From positions 4,588,001 to 4,652,000 of the forward strand of contig NZ_OU745390.1 in assembly GCF_916618955.1 (NCBI RefSeq): a DNA stretch of 64,000 nt, in the 5' to 3' direction. Source of the DNA: Pseudomonas sp. Marseille-Q3773. Lineage in GTDB: Bacteria; Pseudomonadota; Gammaproteobacteria; Pseudomonadales; Pseudomonadaceae. The notes under the pieces were generated by a model. The model saw only the letters and a program-made list of their open reading frames with translations, was not told where the DNA came from and searched no databases. Positions 8,150 through 17,223 of the stretch are shown piece by piece. The translations under genes and the position numbers were made by a program. Position 1 is the first letter of the stretch. Every line of letters starts with the position of its first letter.

Positions 8150-9880
8150 TCACAGTTTCGGCATCTGCCCGATCCGCGCCACCATTTCGCTCACCACCTG
8201 CAAGTCCAGCATGAACTGTTCCACGGTCTTGAACTCGTTGTCGTTGTGCCCGGTGTATTTCACATCCGGCATGGCCAGGCCGAACTGCACGCCGTTGGGC
8301 AGGTCGTGCACCGAGGTTGCCCCTGCCGAGGTACCGAACTCGTGTTTCATGCCCAGGTTCTCGGTGGCGACATCAAGCAGGGCCTTGACCCATTCGCCCT
8401 CGGGGTTGCGGTACATCGGCTCGTCCAGGCTGTAGTCGAAGGCCACCGAGGTGTGGCTTTGCCGGGTCCACTTGCCCAGCTTGTCGGCCAGTTCGTCCTT
8501 GATCGTGGCGAGCGGCTTGCCTTTGGGGATGCGCAGGTTCACGGCCAGTTTCAGGCCTTTGTCATCAACCCCGACAAAAGTCAGCGAGGCCGTCAACGGG
8601 CCCATGAACGGGTCTTTGAAGGCCACGCCAAGCTTGTTGCCCAGGTAGTCCAGGCCCCAGTTGTCGGCGGCGTAGCGGGCGGCATCGGTGAAGTGGTTGT
8701 GCTTGATCGGCACCTGCTGACCGAGGCCATTGATGAAATCAAGCATACGCGCCACCGGGTTCACCCCGGATTCCGGCTCAGAAGAGTGGGCGGAAACGCC
8801 GGTCACCGTCAGCAGCACGTTGTTGCCATCGGGCTTGGCATCGATGCTGAAATCGCCGCCATGCTGCTTCACGTACTTGGCGCCGGCCTGCTGCAGATGC
8901 TTGGCAAGCTGTGCCGGGTTATCGGAGACCAGTGTCGCCACGGAGGTAGTCGGAATCTGGTTGGTGGCCAGGCCGCCGGTCAGGTTGACGATTTCCGCAC
9001 CCTTGCCAGTGCCCGGGCGCTTGCTGAAGCTGGCCATGATCGTGCCGTAGCCTTTCTCGGCGATGACCACCGGGTAGCCGCCGTCGAGCGCCAGGTTGTA
9101 GTCCGGCGTGGGGTTGCGTTCGAAATAGTACGGGATGGCATCGCCGCTGGTTTCTTCGGTGGTATCGATCAGCAGCTTGAACTGCCGGGCCAGTGGCAGG
9201 TTCTCGTCCTTGGCCACCTTCAACGCGTACATCGCCACGACAATGCCGTTCTTGTCGTCTTCGGTACCGCGCCCATACATGCGGTCGCCAACCAAGGTCA
9301 CCTTGAACGGGTCCAGGCGCGTGCCGTCGGCCAGCTTCCAGTTGTCCGGGTTGACTGGCACCACGTCGGCGTGGGCGTGGATGCCGACCACTTCCTTGCC
9401 GCTGCCCAGGGAAATTTCGTACACCCGGTTGTCGATGTTGCGGAAGGCCAGGCCGAAGCTCTCGGCAAGGGCCTTGATCTTGTCGGCGATCTTGAGGAAC
9501 TCGGGGTTCTCGTGCTGCGGCGTGCCTTCGACATTGAAGGTCGGGATGGCCACCAGTTCACGCAGGGTTTCGCTGGCCGCCTTGCCGTACTTGATGCGGG
9601 TGTACAGGCCGAGCAGACGGTTGATCTCGTTCTGTTGCTCGGCTGCCAGTGGCTTGCCGGCCAGGTAGGCATCGAGCGTTGCCTCGAGGTTGTCGGCCTT
9701 GGCCAGGTCGTTGCCTTTGAGCTTGCCGAGGAACTGCTTGAAGTCGCTTGGGTCGCTGCCGTCAAAGGCTTTGACGATGGCAGCGGACTGCTGCTGGGTA
9801 AGGTTGGCCTGGGCCGGGAGGGTGAAAAGACCGATGCTGGCCAGCAGCAGGGTGGTGGCGGTAAGTTTTTTCAGGTGCAT
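8150..9880 (-). CDS. Exported M20-family metallopeptidase/dipeptidase
   Basis: About 576 residues with a signal peptide (MHLKKLTATTLLLASIGLFT...AQA), so probably periplasmic. M20 zinc-peptidase features: HAHADVVP with metal His and Asp, GRGTEDDKNGIVVAMYA, and the catalytic Glu in DTTEETSGDA. An inserted dimerisation domain follows. The layout resembles PepV-type dipeptidases, but this protein is larger and exported. An alternative ATG 12 bases upstream (9892) is possible. I prefer 9880 because AAGGA is too close to the upstream ATG. Substrate unknown. Confidence 0.87.
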   Translation of the reverse strand: MHLKKLTATTLLLASIGLFTLPAQANLTQQQSAAIVKAFDGSDPSDFKQFLGKLKGNDLAKADNLEATLDAYLAGKPLAAEQQNEINRLLGLYTRIKYGKAASETLRELVAIPTFNVEGTPQHENPEFLKIADKIKALAESFGLAFRNIDNRVYEISLGSGKEVVGIHAHADVVPVNPDNWKLADGTRLDPFKVTLVGDRMYGRGTEDDKNGIVVAMYALKVAKDENLPLARQFKLLIDTTEETSGDAIPYYFERNPTPDYNLALDGGYPVVIAEKGYGTIMASFSKRPGTGKGAEIVNLTGGLATNQIPTTSVATLVSDNPAQLAKHLQQAGAKYVKQHGGDFSIDAKPDGNNVLLTVTGVSAHSSEPESGVNPVARMLDFINGLGQQVPIKHNHFTDAARYAADNWGLDYLGNKLGVAFKDPFMGPLTASLTFVGVDDKGLKLAVNLRIPKGKPLATIKDELADKLGKWTRQSHTSVAFDYSLDEPMYRNPEGEWVKALLDVATENLGMKHEFGTSAGATSVHDLPNGVQFGLAMPDVKYTGHNDNEFKTVEQFMLDLQVVSEMVARIGQMPKL

Positions 9881-10002
9881 GGTTGTGCGCATTCCTTCGC
9901 CAATCATTGTGTGGGTTACCCGTCCGGAACGGGAAGACGCCCACGCTAACACCAATCACCGGTGGCACGGGAGTGCCAGAAACGCGACATGTCGCACAAA
10001 CG

Positions 10003-10030
10003 AAAAAGCCCGCGCTGAGGCGGGCTTTTC
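10003..10030 (-). terminator. Rho-independent terminator after tRNA-Arg
   Basis: Perfect inverted repeat AAAAGCCCGC/GCGGGCTTTT with a six-base loop, seven bases beyond the tRNA 3' end and ending in a T-run on the minus strand. Confidence 0.9.
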
Positions 10031-10037
10031 CAGGAGA

Positions 10038-10114
10038 TGGCGCACTCGGCGGGATTCGAACCCACGACCCCTGCCTTCGGAGGGCAGTACTCTATCCAGC
10101 TGAGCTACGAGTGC
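10038..10114 (-). tRNA. tRNA-Arg (anticodon CCG)
   Basis: Minus strand folds as a 77-base cloverleaf: acceptor stem GCACTCG/CGAGTGC, D-loop AGCTCAGCTGGATAGAG, anticodon stem CTGCC/GGCAG around loop CTCCGAA (anticodon CCG, reads CGG), T-arm GTGGGTTCGAATCCC, discriminator G and an encoded CCA. A terminator follows. No integrase or direct repeat of its 3' end was seen nearby. Confidence 0.97.
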
Positions 10115-10284
10115 AACGCGCACGCATGATACCCATCTGTGCCCATGGCGTCCATCGCCTTGATCTGTAGCTGTTTTTCCTTTGGGGCGGGAGGTGTCGA
10201 ACAGGGCCGGCACAAGCCACAGCAAATCCGTCTAACCATATGCGATATCAGTATTTGCCTGTCGAGGCTTATACCCTCTAGGCT

Positions 10285-10319
10285 CTGGTCACAACTTGTT
10301 ATAACAAGTCACTGACCAG
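10285..10319. promoter_or_regulatory. Palindromic operator, probably for the GntR regulator
   Basis: A perfect 16-base palindrome, ACTTGTTATAACAAGT (10294-10309), sits inside outer arms CTGGTCA (10285) and TGACCAG (to 10319), only 12 bases before the regulator's Shine-Dalgarno. The GTTATAAC core has the GT-n-TA-n-AC shape of HutC-type GntR operators. Autorepression of the downstream operon is inference. Confidence 0.75.
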
Positions 10320-10330
10320 CGAAGAGACTT

Positions 10331-11080
10331 ATGGCCGAACTGCTTCCCCTGTCCCCGGTACCGCTCTATACCCAGCTGAAGGAACTGCTGCGCGAGCGCA
10401 TCCTTGACGGCACCTATCCGTCGCACAGCCGCATGCCCTCCGAAAGCGAGCTGGGCAAGGCATTCAATGTCAGCCGCATAACCGTGCGCCAGGCACTCGG
10501 CGACCTGCAGAAAGAAGGGCTGATCTTCAAGATCCACGGTAAAGGTACCTTCGTCGCCAAGCCCAAGGCGTTCCAGAACGTCAGCACACTGCAGGGCCTG
10601 GGCGAGTCATTGACGCAGATGGGCTACGAAGTGATCAACCGCCTGCGCAGCTTCCGTCATGTGCCCGCCAGTGCCCTGGTGGCGGCGCGCCTGCAGGTCG
10701 AGGAGGGCAGCCTGGTCACCGAGATCCACCGCGTGCGGCTGATCAACCGCGAGCCGGTGTCCCTGGAACTGACCTGGTTGCCGAAGGCCGTTGGCGAAAG
10801 ACTGGAAAAGGCCGATCTGGTCACCCGTGACATCTTCCTGCTGCTGGAAAACGACTGCGGCATCGCGCTCGGCCACGCCGACCTGGCGATCGATGCGGTG
10901 CTGGCCGACAGCGACCTGACCCAGGCGCTGGAGGTGGAGGAGGGTTCGCCAATCATGCGTATCGAGCGTCTGACCCACGCCGCCGATGGCACACCCCTGG
11001 ACTTCGAACACCTGTATTACCGTGGCGATGCCTTTCAGTACCGCCTGCGTATCGACCGTCAGAAGGGGAGCAAGGCATGA
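10331..11080 (+). CDS. GntR-family regulator, HutC (UTRA) subgroup
   Basis: 249 residues. An N-terminal winged helix (about 10-75; SESELGKAFNVSRITVRQAL, GKGTFV) is joined to a UTRA ligand-binding domain (about 95-240; HRVRLINREPVSLELTWLP, FEHLYYRGDAFQYRLRI). HutC-type regulators usually repress a neighbouring catabolic or transport operon until they bind its substrate or product. The stop overlaps the start of the flavoprotein gene by four bases (ATGA), so it is the first gene of the operon it is likely to control. The palindrome just upstream is the obvious binding site. The ligand is unknown. Confidence 0.92.
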   Translation: MAELLPLSPVPLYTQLKELLRERILDGTYPSHSRMPSESELGKAFNVSRITVRQALGDLQKEGLIFKIHGKGTFVAKPKAFQNVSTLQGLGESLTQMGYEVINRLRSFRHVPASALVAARLQVEEGSLVTEIHRVRLINREPVSLELTWLPKAVGERLEKADLVTRDIFLLLENDCGIALGHADLAIDAVLADSDLTQALEVEEGSPIMRIERLTHAADGTPLDFEHLYYRGDAFQYRLRIDRQKGSKA

Positions 11081-12801
11081 GTATCCAGACCCAGGACTAC
11101 GACATCATCGTCATCGGCGGTGGTACTGCCGGGCCGATGGCGGCGATCAAGGCCAAGGAGCACGACAAGCACTTGCGCGTGCTGCTGCTGGACAAAGCCA
11201 ACGTCAAGCGCAGCGGTGCCATCAGCATGGGTATGGATGGCCTGAACAACGCCATCATTCCCGGCCACGCCACCCCCGAGCAATACACCAAGGAGATCAC
11301 CGTGGCCAATGACGGCATCGTCAACCAGGCCACGGTCCATGCCTACGCGACCCACAGTTTCCAGACCATCGAGCAGCTCGACCGCTGGGGCGTGAAGTTC
11401 GAGAAGGACGAAACCGGTGATTATGCGGTGAAGAAGGTTCACCACATGGGCGCCTATGTGCTGCCGATGCCCGAGGGGCACGACATCAAGAAGGTGCTGT
11501 ACCGCCAGCTCAAGCGCGCCCGGGTAGAGATCAGCAACCGCATGGTGTGCACCCGTGTGCTGCTCGATGGGGAAGGGGCGGCGGCGGGTGTCCTCGGCTT
11601 CGACTGCCGCAGCGGCGAGTTCCGCGTGGTGCGGGCCAAGGCGGTGATTCTCGCCTGCGGCGCCGCCGGGCGCCTGGGGTTGCCGTCGTCCGGCTACCTG
11701 ATGGGGACCTACGAGAACCCGACCAACGCGGGTGACGGTTACGCCATGGCCTACCATGCTGGCGCCGAGCTGGCCAACCTCGAGTGCTTCCAGATCAACC
11801 CATTGATCAAGGACTACAACGGCCCGGCCTGTGCCTATGTCACCGGCCCGCTGGGTGGCTATACCGCCAACAGCAAGGGCGAGCGCTTCATCGAATGCGA
11901 TTACTGGAGCGGGCAGATGATGTGGGAGTTCCACCAGGAACTCGAAGGCGGCAACGGCCCGGTGTTCCTCAAGCTTGACCACCTGGCCGAGGAGACCATC
12001 CAGAACATCGAAGAGATTCTGCACAGCAACGAACGCCCCAGCCGTGGCCAGTTCCATGCCGGGCGTGGCACCGACTATCGCCAGCACATGGTCGAAATGC
12101 ATATTTCCGAAATCGGCTTCTGCTCGGGGCATTCGGCCTCGGGGGTGTGGGTCAACGAGAAGGCCGAGACCAGCGTCAAAGGCCTGTATGCCGCAGGCGA
12201 CATGGCTGCGGTACCGCACAACTACATGCTAGGCGCGTTTACCTACGGCTGGTTTGCCGGTGTGAACGCCGCACGGTACGTGGCCGGGCGGGAACTGGCC
12301 GAGGTCGATGCCGGGCAGGTCGAGCGCGAACGCGCGCGGGTGTTCGCGCCGTTGCAGCGTGAGCATGGTTTGCCGCCGGCGCAGGTGGAATACAAGCTGC
12401 GCCGCATGGTGAACGATTACCTGCAGCCGCCGAAGGTGACCAGGAAAATGGAAATCGGCCTGACGCGCTTTGCCGAGATCGAGCGTGATCTCGAGCAGAT
12501 GAAGGCCAGCAACCCGCATGAGCTGATGCGCGCCATGGAAGTCTCGGTGATCCGCGACTGCGCCGAGATGGCGGCGCGCGCTTCGTTGTTCCGCGCGGAA
12601 AGCCGCTGGGGCCTGTACCACCACCGGGTGGACTTTCCCGAGCGCAACGATGCCGAGTGGTTCTGCCATTGCCACCTGAAAAAAGGCGAAAACGGTGAAA
12701 TGACCAGTTTCAAGAAAGCAGTCGAGCCGTACCTGATTGCGCTGGATGCACAGGAACAGACTGCCTATGACCGGCTGCGGGTAAAAGCCGATGCTGCCTG
12801 A
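11077..12801 (+). CDS. APS reductase alpha (AprA)-like FAD oxidoreductase
   Basis: Soluble flavoprotein of 574 residues in the fumarate reductase/succinate dehydrogenase/AprA superfamily. FAD-binding GGGTAG at 14-19, NVKRSGAISMGMDGLNN where AprA has its ERSGA block, a second nucleotide-binding segment GLYAAGDMAAV, and a C-terminal SRWGLYHHRVDFPERND close to the AprA pattern. His352 in GHSASGVWV is a candidate catalytic residue by position. Its partner is the ferredoxin 38 bases downstream, which looks like AprB. No signal peptide, so the reaction is cytosolic. True AprA interconverts APS and sulfite, but P. putida is not a dissimilatory sulfur organism and the reaction here is unknown. It is commonly annotated only as a fumarate reductase-like flavoprotein. 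Confidence 0.8.
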   Translation: MSIQTQDYDIIVIGGGTAGPMAAIKAKEHDKHLRVLLLDKANVKRSGAISMGMDGLNNAIIPGHATPEQYTKEITVANDGIVNQATVHAYATHSFQTIEQLDRWGVKFEKDETGDYAVKKVHHMGAYVLPMPEGHDIKKVLYRQLKRARVEISNRMVCTRVLLDGEGAAAGVLGFDCRSGEFRVVRAKAVILACGAAGRLGLPSSGYLMGTYENPTNAGDGYAMAYHAGAELANLECFQINPLIKDYNGPACAYVTGPLGGYTANSKGERFIECDYWSGQMMWEFHQELEGGNGPVFLKLDHLAEETIQNIEEILHSNERPSRGQFHAGRGTDYRQHMVEMHISEIGFCSGHSASGVWVNEKAETSVKGLYAAGDMAAVPHNYMLGAFTYGWFAGVNAARYVAGRELAEVDAGQVERERARVFAPLQREHGLPPAQVEYKLRRMVNDYLQPPKVTRKMEIGLTRFAEIERDLEQMKASNPHELMRAMEVSVIRDCAEMAARASLFRAESRWGLYHHRVDFPERNDAEWFCHCHLKKGENGEMTSFKKAVEPYLIALDAQEQTAYDRLRVKADAA

Positions 12802-12839
12802 ACAAAACAGCGGGCCGAAGGCCCCAAGGACCCCGTGAA

Positions 12840-13085
12840 ATGGCCTACCAGCCCCAGGAAATCTTCTTTCGCAGCAGCGCCCCGGTGACCATCGACGAAG
12901 ACAAGTGCATCGCCGAAAAAGGCTGCACTGTCTGTGTCGAGGTCTGCCCAATGGACCTGCTGGCGATCAACCCCGCCACGCAAAAGGCTTACATGGCCTT
13001 CGACGAGTGCTGGTACTGCATGCCCTGCGAGAAAGACTGCCCTACTGGCGCGGTGAAGGTCGACATCCCGTACCTGCTGCGCTGA
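12840..13085 (+). CDS. AprB-like ferredoxin with two [4Fe-4S] clusters
   Basis: 81 residues with eight Cys in two sets: Cys23, 29, 32, 36 and Cys57, 60, 63, 67. The first set has an extended first spacing (CIAEKGCTVCVEVCP) and the second reads ECWYCMPCEKDCPTGAVKV, both close to the N-terminal half of APS reductase beta (AprB). The long C-terminal tail that in AprB wraps the alpha subunit is absent. It should carry electrons to or from the flavoprotein encoded directly upstream. CAAGGA lies nine bases before the ATG. Function in vivo unknown. Confidence 0.85.
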   Translation: MAYQPQEIFFRSSAPVTIDEDKCIAEKGCTVCVEVCPMDLLAINPATQKAYMAFDECWYCMPCEKDCPTGAVKVDIPYLLR

Positions 13086-13206
13086 TTCATTGCCGCCATC
13101 CGGCGAACCACCGGACGCCCTCCTGTAATGCCCCCTCGTTTCCCACCACCCAGGCCCGGTGGCGGAGACGATTACACAACTCAAAACGATTCGAGGGGAA
13201 ACACCC

Positions 13207-14613
13207 ATGCGCCTTGTAGCAACCATGGCCGGCCTCGCGCTGGCGCTCGCCGGCCTGAATGCCAGCGCCGAAACCATCCGCATCGCCATCGGCACCCAGG
13301 ACACCACCATCAACTGCGCTACTGGCGGCTTGCTGATTCGCGAACTGGGCCTGCTCGACAAGTACCTGCCGCACGATGGCAAGTACAAGGATGCCCAGTA
13401 TCAGATCGAATGGAAGAACTTTACCAGCGGCGCGCCGCTGACCAACGAGATGGTCGCCGGCAAGCTCGACTTCGGCGCCATGGCCGATTTCCCCGGCTCG
13501 TTCAACGGCGTCGCGCACCTGGATGCCGGCAAGCGCAGCCTGTTCATCAGCGTGCTGTCGGGCAGTGTGCATGGCAGCGGCAACGGTATTGTCGTACCGG
13601 CAGCGTCGAAGGTGCAGTCGCTGGCTGAACTCAAGGGCAAGACCATTTCCGTGCCGTTCGCCTCCACCGCCCACGGTATGCTGCTGCGCGCCGTCGCGGC
13701 CCAAGGCTGGGACCCGCAGAAAGACGTGCGAATCATCGCCCAGGCGCCGGAGATCGCCGGTTCCGCCCTGCGCAGCAACCGCATCGAAGCCCACGCCGAT
13801 TTCGTGCCGTTCGCCGAGCTGTTCCCCAACCGCGGCTTTGCCCGCAAGATCTACGACGGTGCCCAGGCCAACGCGCCGACATTCCATGGCGCGCTGGTGG
13901 ACGCCGACTATGCGAAGAAATACCCGGAAGTGGTTACCGCCTACCTGCGCGCCAGCCTGGAAGCCGACCGCCTGATCGCTGCAGAACCGGAAAAGTACAG
14001 CGAACTGATCGAGAAGGTCACCGGCATCGAGGCCGAGGTCAATTACCTGTTCCACGGCCCGCTCGGTCTGCAGACCCGCGACCTGACCTGGAAGCCTGAA
14101 TACCGCCAGGCGGTAACGACCTCCATCGACACGCTCAAGCTGCTGAAGAGGACCGACCGCGGCCTCGACACCGACCAGTTCATCGACGACCAGTACATCC
14201 GTGCGGCCTTCAAGCAGGCCGGCCTGGATTACGACGAGGCGCTGAAGCACTACGACCCGCTGCCGCTCAAGGCCAACGATGCGCTTACGGGCAAGCCGAT
14301 CACCGACTTCAGCCGCCTGGCGCAGATCTGGGTGCGCGGTGAAGACAAGGTGCGCCACTATGCCTCGCCAGAAGCTGCCCTTGGCGCGCTGGCCCAGCTG
14401 GAACAGGAAGGCAAGGACATCCGCGCGATCTACGCCCAGGCTGCCGACAGCGGCATCAAGCTGCTGGCCAACCAGGCCTGGTTCGTGCGCAATGCCCACG
14501 GCGAGCTGGCCGCCTTCCTGCTCAAGGACCAGGCCGAACAGTACGCCAAGGCGCATGGTGGCGAAGCGCTGGACTTCGTCAGTGCCAACCAGAAGCTGGT
14601 CGCCCAGCGCTGA
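13207..14613 (+). CDS. ABC binding protein with NosL-like C-terminal domain
   Basis: Periplasmic protein of 468 residues. Signal peptide MRLVATMAGLALALAGLNASA, then a NMT1/SsuA-type binding domain (IRIAIGTQDTTINCATGGLL... ELKGKTISVPFASTAHGMLL) to about residue 330. It is some 130 residues longer than the usual 320-340. The last 100 or so residues (VRHYASPEAALGAL... IRAIYAQAADSG... AWFVRNAHGELAAFLL, YAKAHGGEALDF) follow the pattern of NosL, a copper-handling lipoprotein of nitrous oxide reductase. That assignment is by eye. Spaced 121 bases from the ferredoxin, with AGGGGAAACACCC before the ATG. Ligand unknown. Confidence 0.8.
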   Translation: MRLVATMAGLALALAGLNASAETIRIAIGTQDTTINCATGGLLIRELGLLDKYLPHDGKYKDAQYQIEWKNFTSGAPLTNEMVAGKLDFGAMADFPGSFNGVAHLDAGKRSLFISVLSGSVHGSGNGIVVPAASKVQSLAELKGKTISVPFASTAHGMLLRAVAAQGWDPQKDVRIIAQAPEIAGSALRSNRIEAHADFVPFAELFPNRGFARKIYDGAQANAPTFHGALVDADYAKKYPEVVTAYLRASLEADRLIAAEPEKYSELIEKVTGIEAEVNYLFHGPLGLQTRDLTWKPEYRQAVTTSIDTLKLLKRTDRGLDTDQFIDDQYIRAAFKQAGLDYDEALKHYDPLPLKANDALTGKPITDFSRLAQIWVRGEDKVRHYASPEAALGALAQLEQEGKDIRAIYAQAADSGIKLLANQAWFVRNAHGELAAFLLKDQAEQYAKAHGGEALDFVSANQKLVAQR

Positions 14614-14627
14614 CCGGGAGGCCCGAG

Positions 14628-15410
14628 ATGACCCGCGTCCTCAAGCGCTGGCCCCTGCGCCTGGCTTCGCTGCTGGCCTGCCTGTTGTTCTGGCATGTGG
14701 CCTCAAGCGTCAAGCTGGACCTCGGCCTGCTGACCTTCACTTACGTCCCCACGCCGCAAGCGGTGCTGGAGGCGGCCTGGCAGTTGCTGGCCTCCAGCGC
14801 GCTGCTGGCGCACCTGGGCAGCAGCCTGTCGCGGGTGTTTGCCGGATACGCCGCTGCGACATTGCTAGGGGTGGCCATCGGCCTGCTGATCGGCCGCTCG
14901 AAATGGGCCGAGGACACCTTGCTGCCGCCACTTGAAGTTCTGCGGCCGATACCGGCTGTGGCGTGGATCCCGCTGGCGATCCTGATGTTCCCGTCGTCGG
15001 AGCTGTCGATGGTGTTCATTACCTTCACCGGTGCGCTGTTCCCGATCCTGCTCAACACCGTGCATGGCGCGGAAGCCGTCGACCCACGCTTGGTGGCCTC
15101 GGCGCGTAGTCTTGGCGCCGGGCGCTGGGCGATTTTGCGCGAAGTGGTACTGCCTGGCGCGTTGCCGAGCATCGTCACGGGCCTTGCCATCGGCATGGGC
15201 ACCTCGTGGTTCTGCCTGGTCACTGCCGAGATGATCGCCGGGCAGTTCGGCATCGGTTACTACACGTGGGAGTCGTACACCTTGCAGAACTACCCTGACA
15301 TCATCGTCGGCATGCTGTTGATTGGCGTGCTGGGCATGGGCAGCAGCGCCCTGGTCAAGCGCCTGGGCGCGCTGGCCACGCCCTGGTACTGCACACCGAG
15401 GGCCGCCTGA
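14628..15410 (+). CDS. ABC permease of the nitrate/sulfonate/taurine family
   Basis: Inner-membrane subunit of 260 residues with about six transmembrane helices and the EAA loop that docks the ATPase ([32 protein letters not shown]). It belongs with the binding protein 14 bases upstream and the ATPase that overlaps by one base (TGATG). The family handles sulfonates, nitrate, bicarbonate, thiamin precursors and similar small anions, and the sequence does not decide between them. Confidence 0.9.
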   Translation: MTRVLKRWPLRLASLLACLLFWHVASSVKLDLGLLTFTYVPTPQAVLEAAWQLLASSALLAHLGSSLSRVFAGYAAATLLGVAIGLLIGRSKWAEDTLLPPLEVLRPIPAVAWIPLAILMFPSSELSMVFITFTGALFPILLNTVHGAEAVDPRLVASARSLGAGRWAILREVVLPGALPSIVTGLAIGMGTSWFCLVTAEMIAGQFGIGYYTWESYTLQNYPDIIVGMLLIGVLGMGSSALVKRLGALATPWYCTPRAA

Positions 15411-16261
15411 TGAACCGTTACCAACAGGCGCCCGCGCGTATCGATGGGCATGGCCTGTCGATTCGACTGGGGCAGGGCCGTGAAGCCTTCGAGGCGGTGC
15501 AGCGCCTGGACTTTGCCGTGGAGCCAGGGGAGTTCGTCTGTATCCTCGGGCCGTCCGGCTGTGGCAAGTCGACCCTGCTCGGCGCCCTGGCCGGACACCT
15601 GGTGCCAAGCAGCGGCCAACTGAACGTGGATGGCCAGGCCATCGCCGGGCCGTCGCCGCAGCGCGGCATGGTGTTCCAGCACCACACCTTGCTGCCCTGG
15701 CGCAGCGTGCTCGACAACGTCGGCTTCGGCCTGAAGATGCAAGGCCTGGACAAGAACGAGCGCCGCCAGCAGGCACGCGAAATGCTGCAGCTGGTGGGCC
15801 TGGCCGACTTCGCCGAGCGCTGGCCCAGCCAGTTGTCCGGCGGCATGCAGCAGCGTGCCGAGATCGCCCGGGTGCTGATCAACCGCCCGCGCCTGCTGCT
15901 GATGGACGAGCCTTTCGGTGCCCTGGATGCGCAAACCCGCTCGCGCATGCAGGAGCTGCTGCTGGATATCTGGGCGCGCATTCGCACTACCGTGGTATTC
16001 GTCACCCACGATATCGACGAAGCCCTGTTCCTGGCCGACCGTATTTTGGTGATGAGCCCGCGCCCCGGTCGCTTCATCGAAGACCTGCGCCTGGACTTTG
16101 CCCGCCCGCGGCGCGCCAGCCTGTTGACCAGCCCTGAATTCACCCACCTCAAACGCCATTGCCTGGCCTTGCTGCGCCATGAAGAAGGCCGCGAACTGCC
16201 GCGCCTGACGCCGCTTGGCCTGCCCGCCACCGACCATCCGCCGCTCAGGATCGCGCTATGA
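15410..16261 (+). CDS. ABC ATP-binding subunit (SsuB/TauB-like)
   Basis: 283 residues: Walker A GPSGCGKST, Q-loop MVFQHHTLLPW, signature LSGGMQQRAEIARVL, Walker [13 protein letters not shown], switch His in FVTHDIDEALFLADR. Energises the importer formed with the permease just upstream. A C-terminal extension of about 45 residues after the nucleotide-binding domain is longer than in SsuB. Overlaps the permease by one base and the HEAT-repeat gene by four (ATGA), so the operon is tightly coupled. Confidence 0.92.
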   Translation: MNRYQQAPARIDGHGLSIRLGQGREAFEAVQRLDFAVEPGEFVCILGPSGCGKSTLLGALAGHLVPSSGQLNVDGQAIAGPSPQRGMVFQHHTLLPWRSVLDNVGFGLKMQGLDKNERRQQAREMLQLVGLADFAERWPSQLSGGMQQRAEIARVLINRPRLLLMDEPFGALDAQTRSRMQELLLDIWARIRTTVVFVTHDIDEALFLADRILVMSPRPGRFIEDLRLDFARPRRASLLTSPEFTHLKRHCLALLRHEEGRELPRLTPLGLPATDHPPLRIAL

Positions 16262-17223
16262 CTGTACGAAGCACCGACAACCCCGACATTCTCGCTCTGC
16301 AGCCACGCCTCGAAGCCGACGACGCCGGCGTGCGGCGCATTGCCTTGATCGAACTGGCCGACCTGGAGGACCCCGAGGCCTTGCCGTGGCTCACCGATGC
16401 CTTGTTGGTCGATGGCGCTGACGACGTGCGCGCCGAGGCCGCGCGCCTGCTGGAAGCCTGGGAGGAGCCGGAAGTGGTCCAGGCTTTGTGCGCCGCGCTG
16501 GCGGATGGTGCCGAAGCCGTACGCCTGGCTGCTGCGCAGAGCCTCAGCGAGCTGAAGACCCCGGAAGCCGGCCTGTTGATTCTGCCGTGGACGACCCACG
16601 CCGATGGCTTTGTCCGCGCCAGTGCCTTGCGCGCCCTGCGTGAGTTGCGCCTGGACGATGCTGCCGGGCCTGCGCTGCGAGCGCTGCAGGACCAGGACGC
16701 GGCAGTGCGTCGCGAAGCCGTGGGTATTCTGGGCTGGCTCAGGCACACGCCAGCGCTTCCCGCCTTGGCGAAGCTGGCCGAGCATGAGCCCGACACCGAA
16801 GTACGTCGCGCAGCGATTGGCGCCTTGGGGCTTGCACGTGATCCTGCGGTGTTGCCGACGCTGGTTGGCGCCCTGCGCGATGCCGCCTGGCAAGTGCGCG
16901 AAGAAGCCGCGACGACGCTGGGCAAGGTGGGCCATGCCCAGGCGGGACCGGCACTGGCGGCGGCGCTGGACGATGGCTTCTGGCAAGTACGCCTGCGCGC
17001 TGCCCGCTCGTTGGGTCGCTTGCGTCATGGCGAGGCGCTGGATGCCTTGGCCGACTTGCTCGGCCATGGCGTTGCCAACCTGCGCAAGGAAGCCGCGCTG
17101 GCGCTCGGTGAACTGGGGCAAGCCCGTGCCTTGCCGGCGTTGCAGGCGGCCGAAGCGGACAGCGATCCAGAAGTACGCAAGGCCGTGCGCATCGCCTTGG
17201 CGCAGCTGCGCGGGGCTGCTTGA
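16258..17223 (+). CDS. HEAT-repeat protein
   Basis: 321 residues composed of about nine alpha-helical repeats near 30 residues each, with the recurrent pattern D..VR..A...LG.L....ALP.L (for example DDGFWQVRLRAARSLGRLRH). These are HEAT/PBS-lyase-type repeats, which form a curved binding surface. No signal peptide or catalytic motif. Coupled to the ATPase and to the DUF971 gene. In this setting it may be a scaffold or assembly factor for the flavoprotein-ferredoxin pair, or act on the substrate. That is inference from position only. Confidence 0.88.
   Translation: MTVRSTDNPDILALQPRLEADDAGVRRIALIELADLEDPEALPWLTDALLVDGADDVRAEAARLLEAWEEPEVVQALCAALADGAEAVRLAAAQSLSELKTPEAGLLILPWTTHADGFVRASALRALRELRLDDAAGPALRALQDQDAAVRREAVGILGWLRHTPALPALAKLAEHEPDTEVRRAAIGALGLARDPAVLPTLVGALRDAAWQVREEAATTLGKVGHAQAGPALAAALDDGFWQVRLRAARSLGRLRHGEALDALADLLGHGVANLRKEAALALGELGQARALPALQAAEADSDPEVRKAVRIALAQLRGAA

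Noticed and set aside
10003..10114. tRNA-Arg as an integration site for an island
   Set aside because: No integrase, no repeat of the tRNA 3' end and ordinary genes on both sides.
11077..12801. Simple call of fumarate reductase or succinate dehydrogenase subunit
   Set aside because: The gene lacks Frd/Sdh neighbours (cytochrome or anchor subunits), and its blocks and its 8-Cys partner fit the AprAB pattern better.
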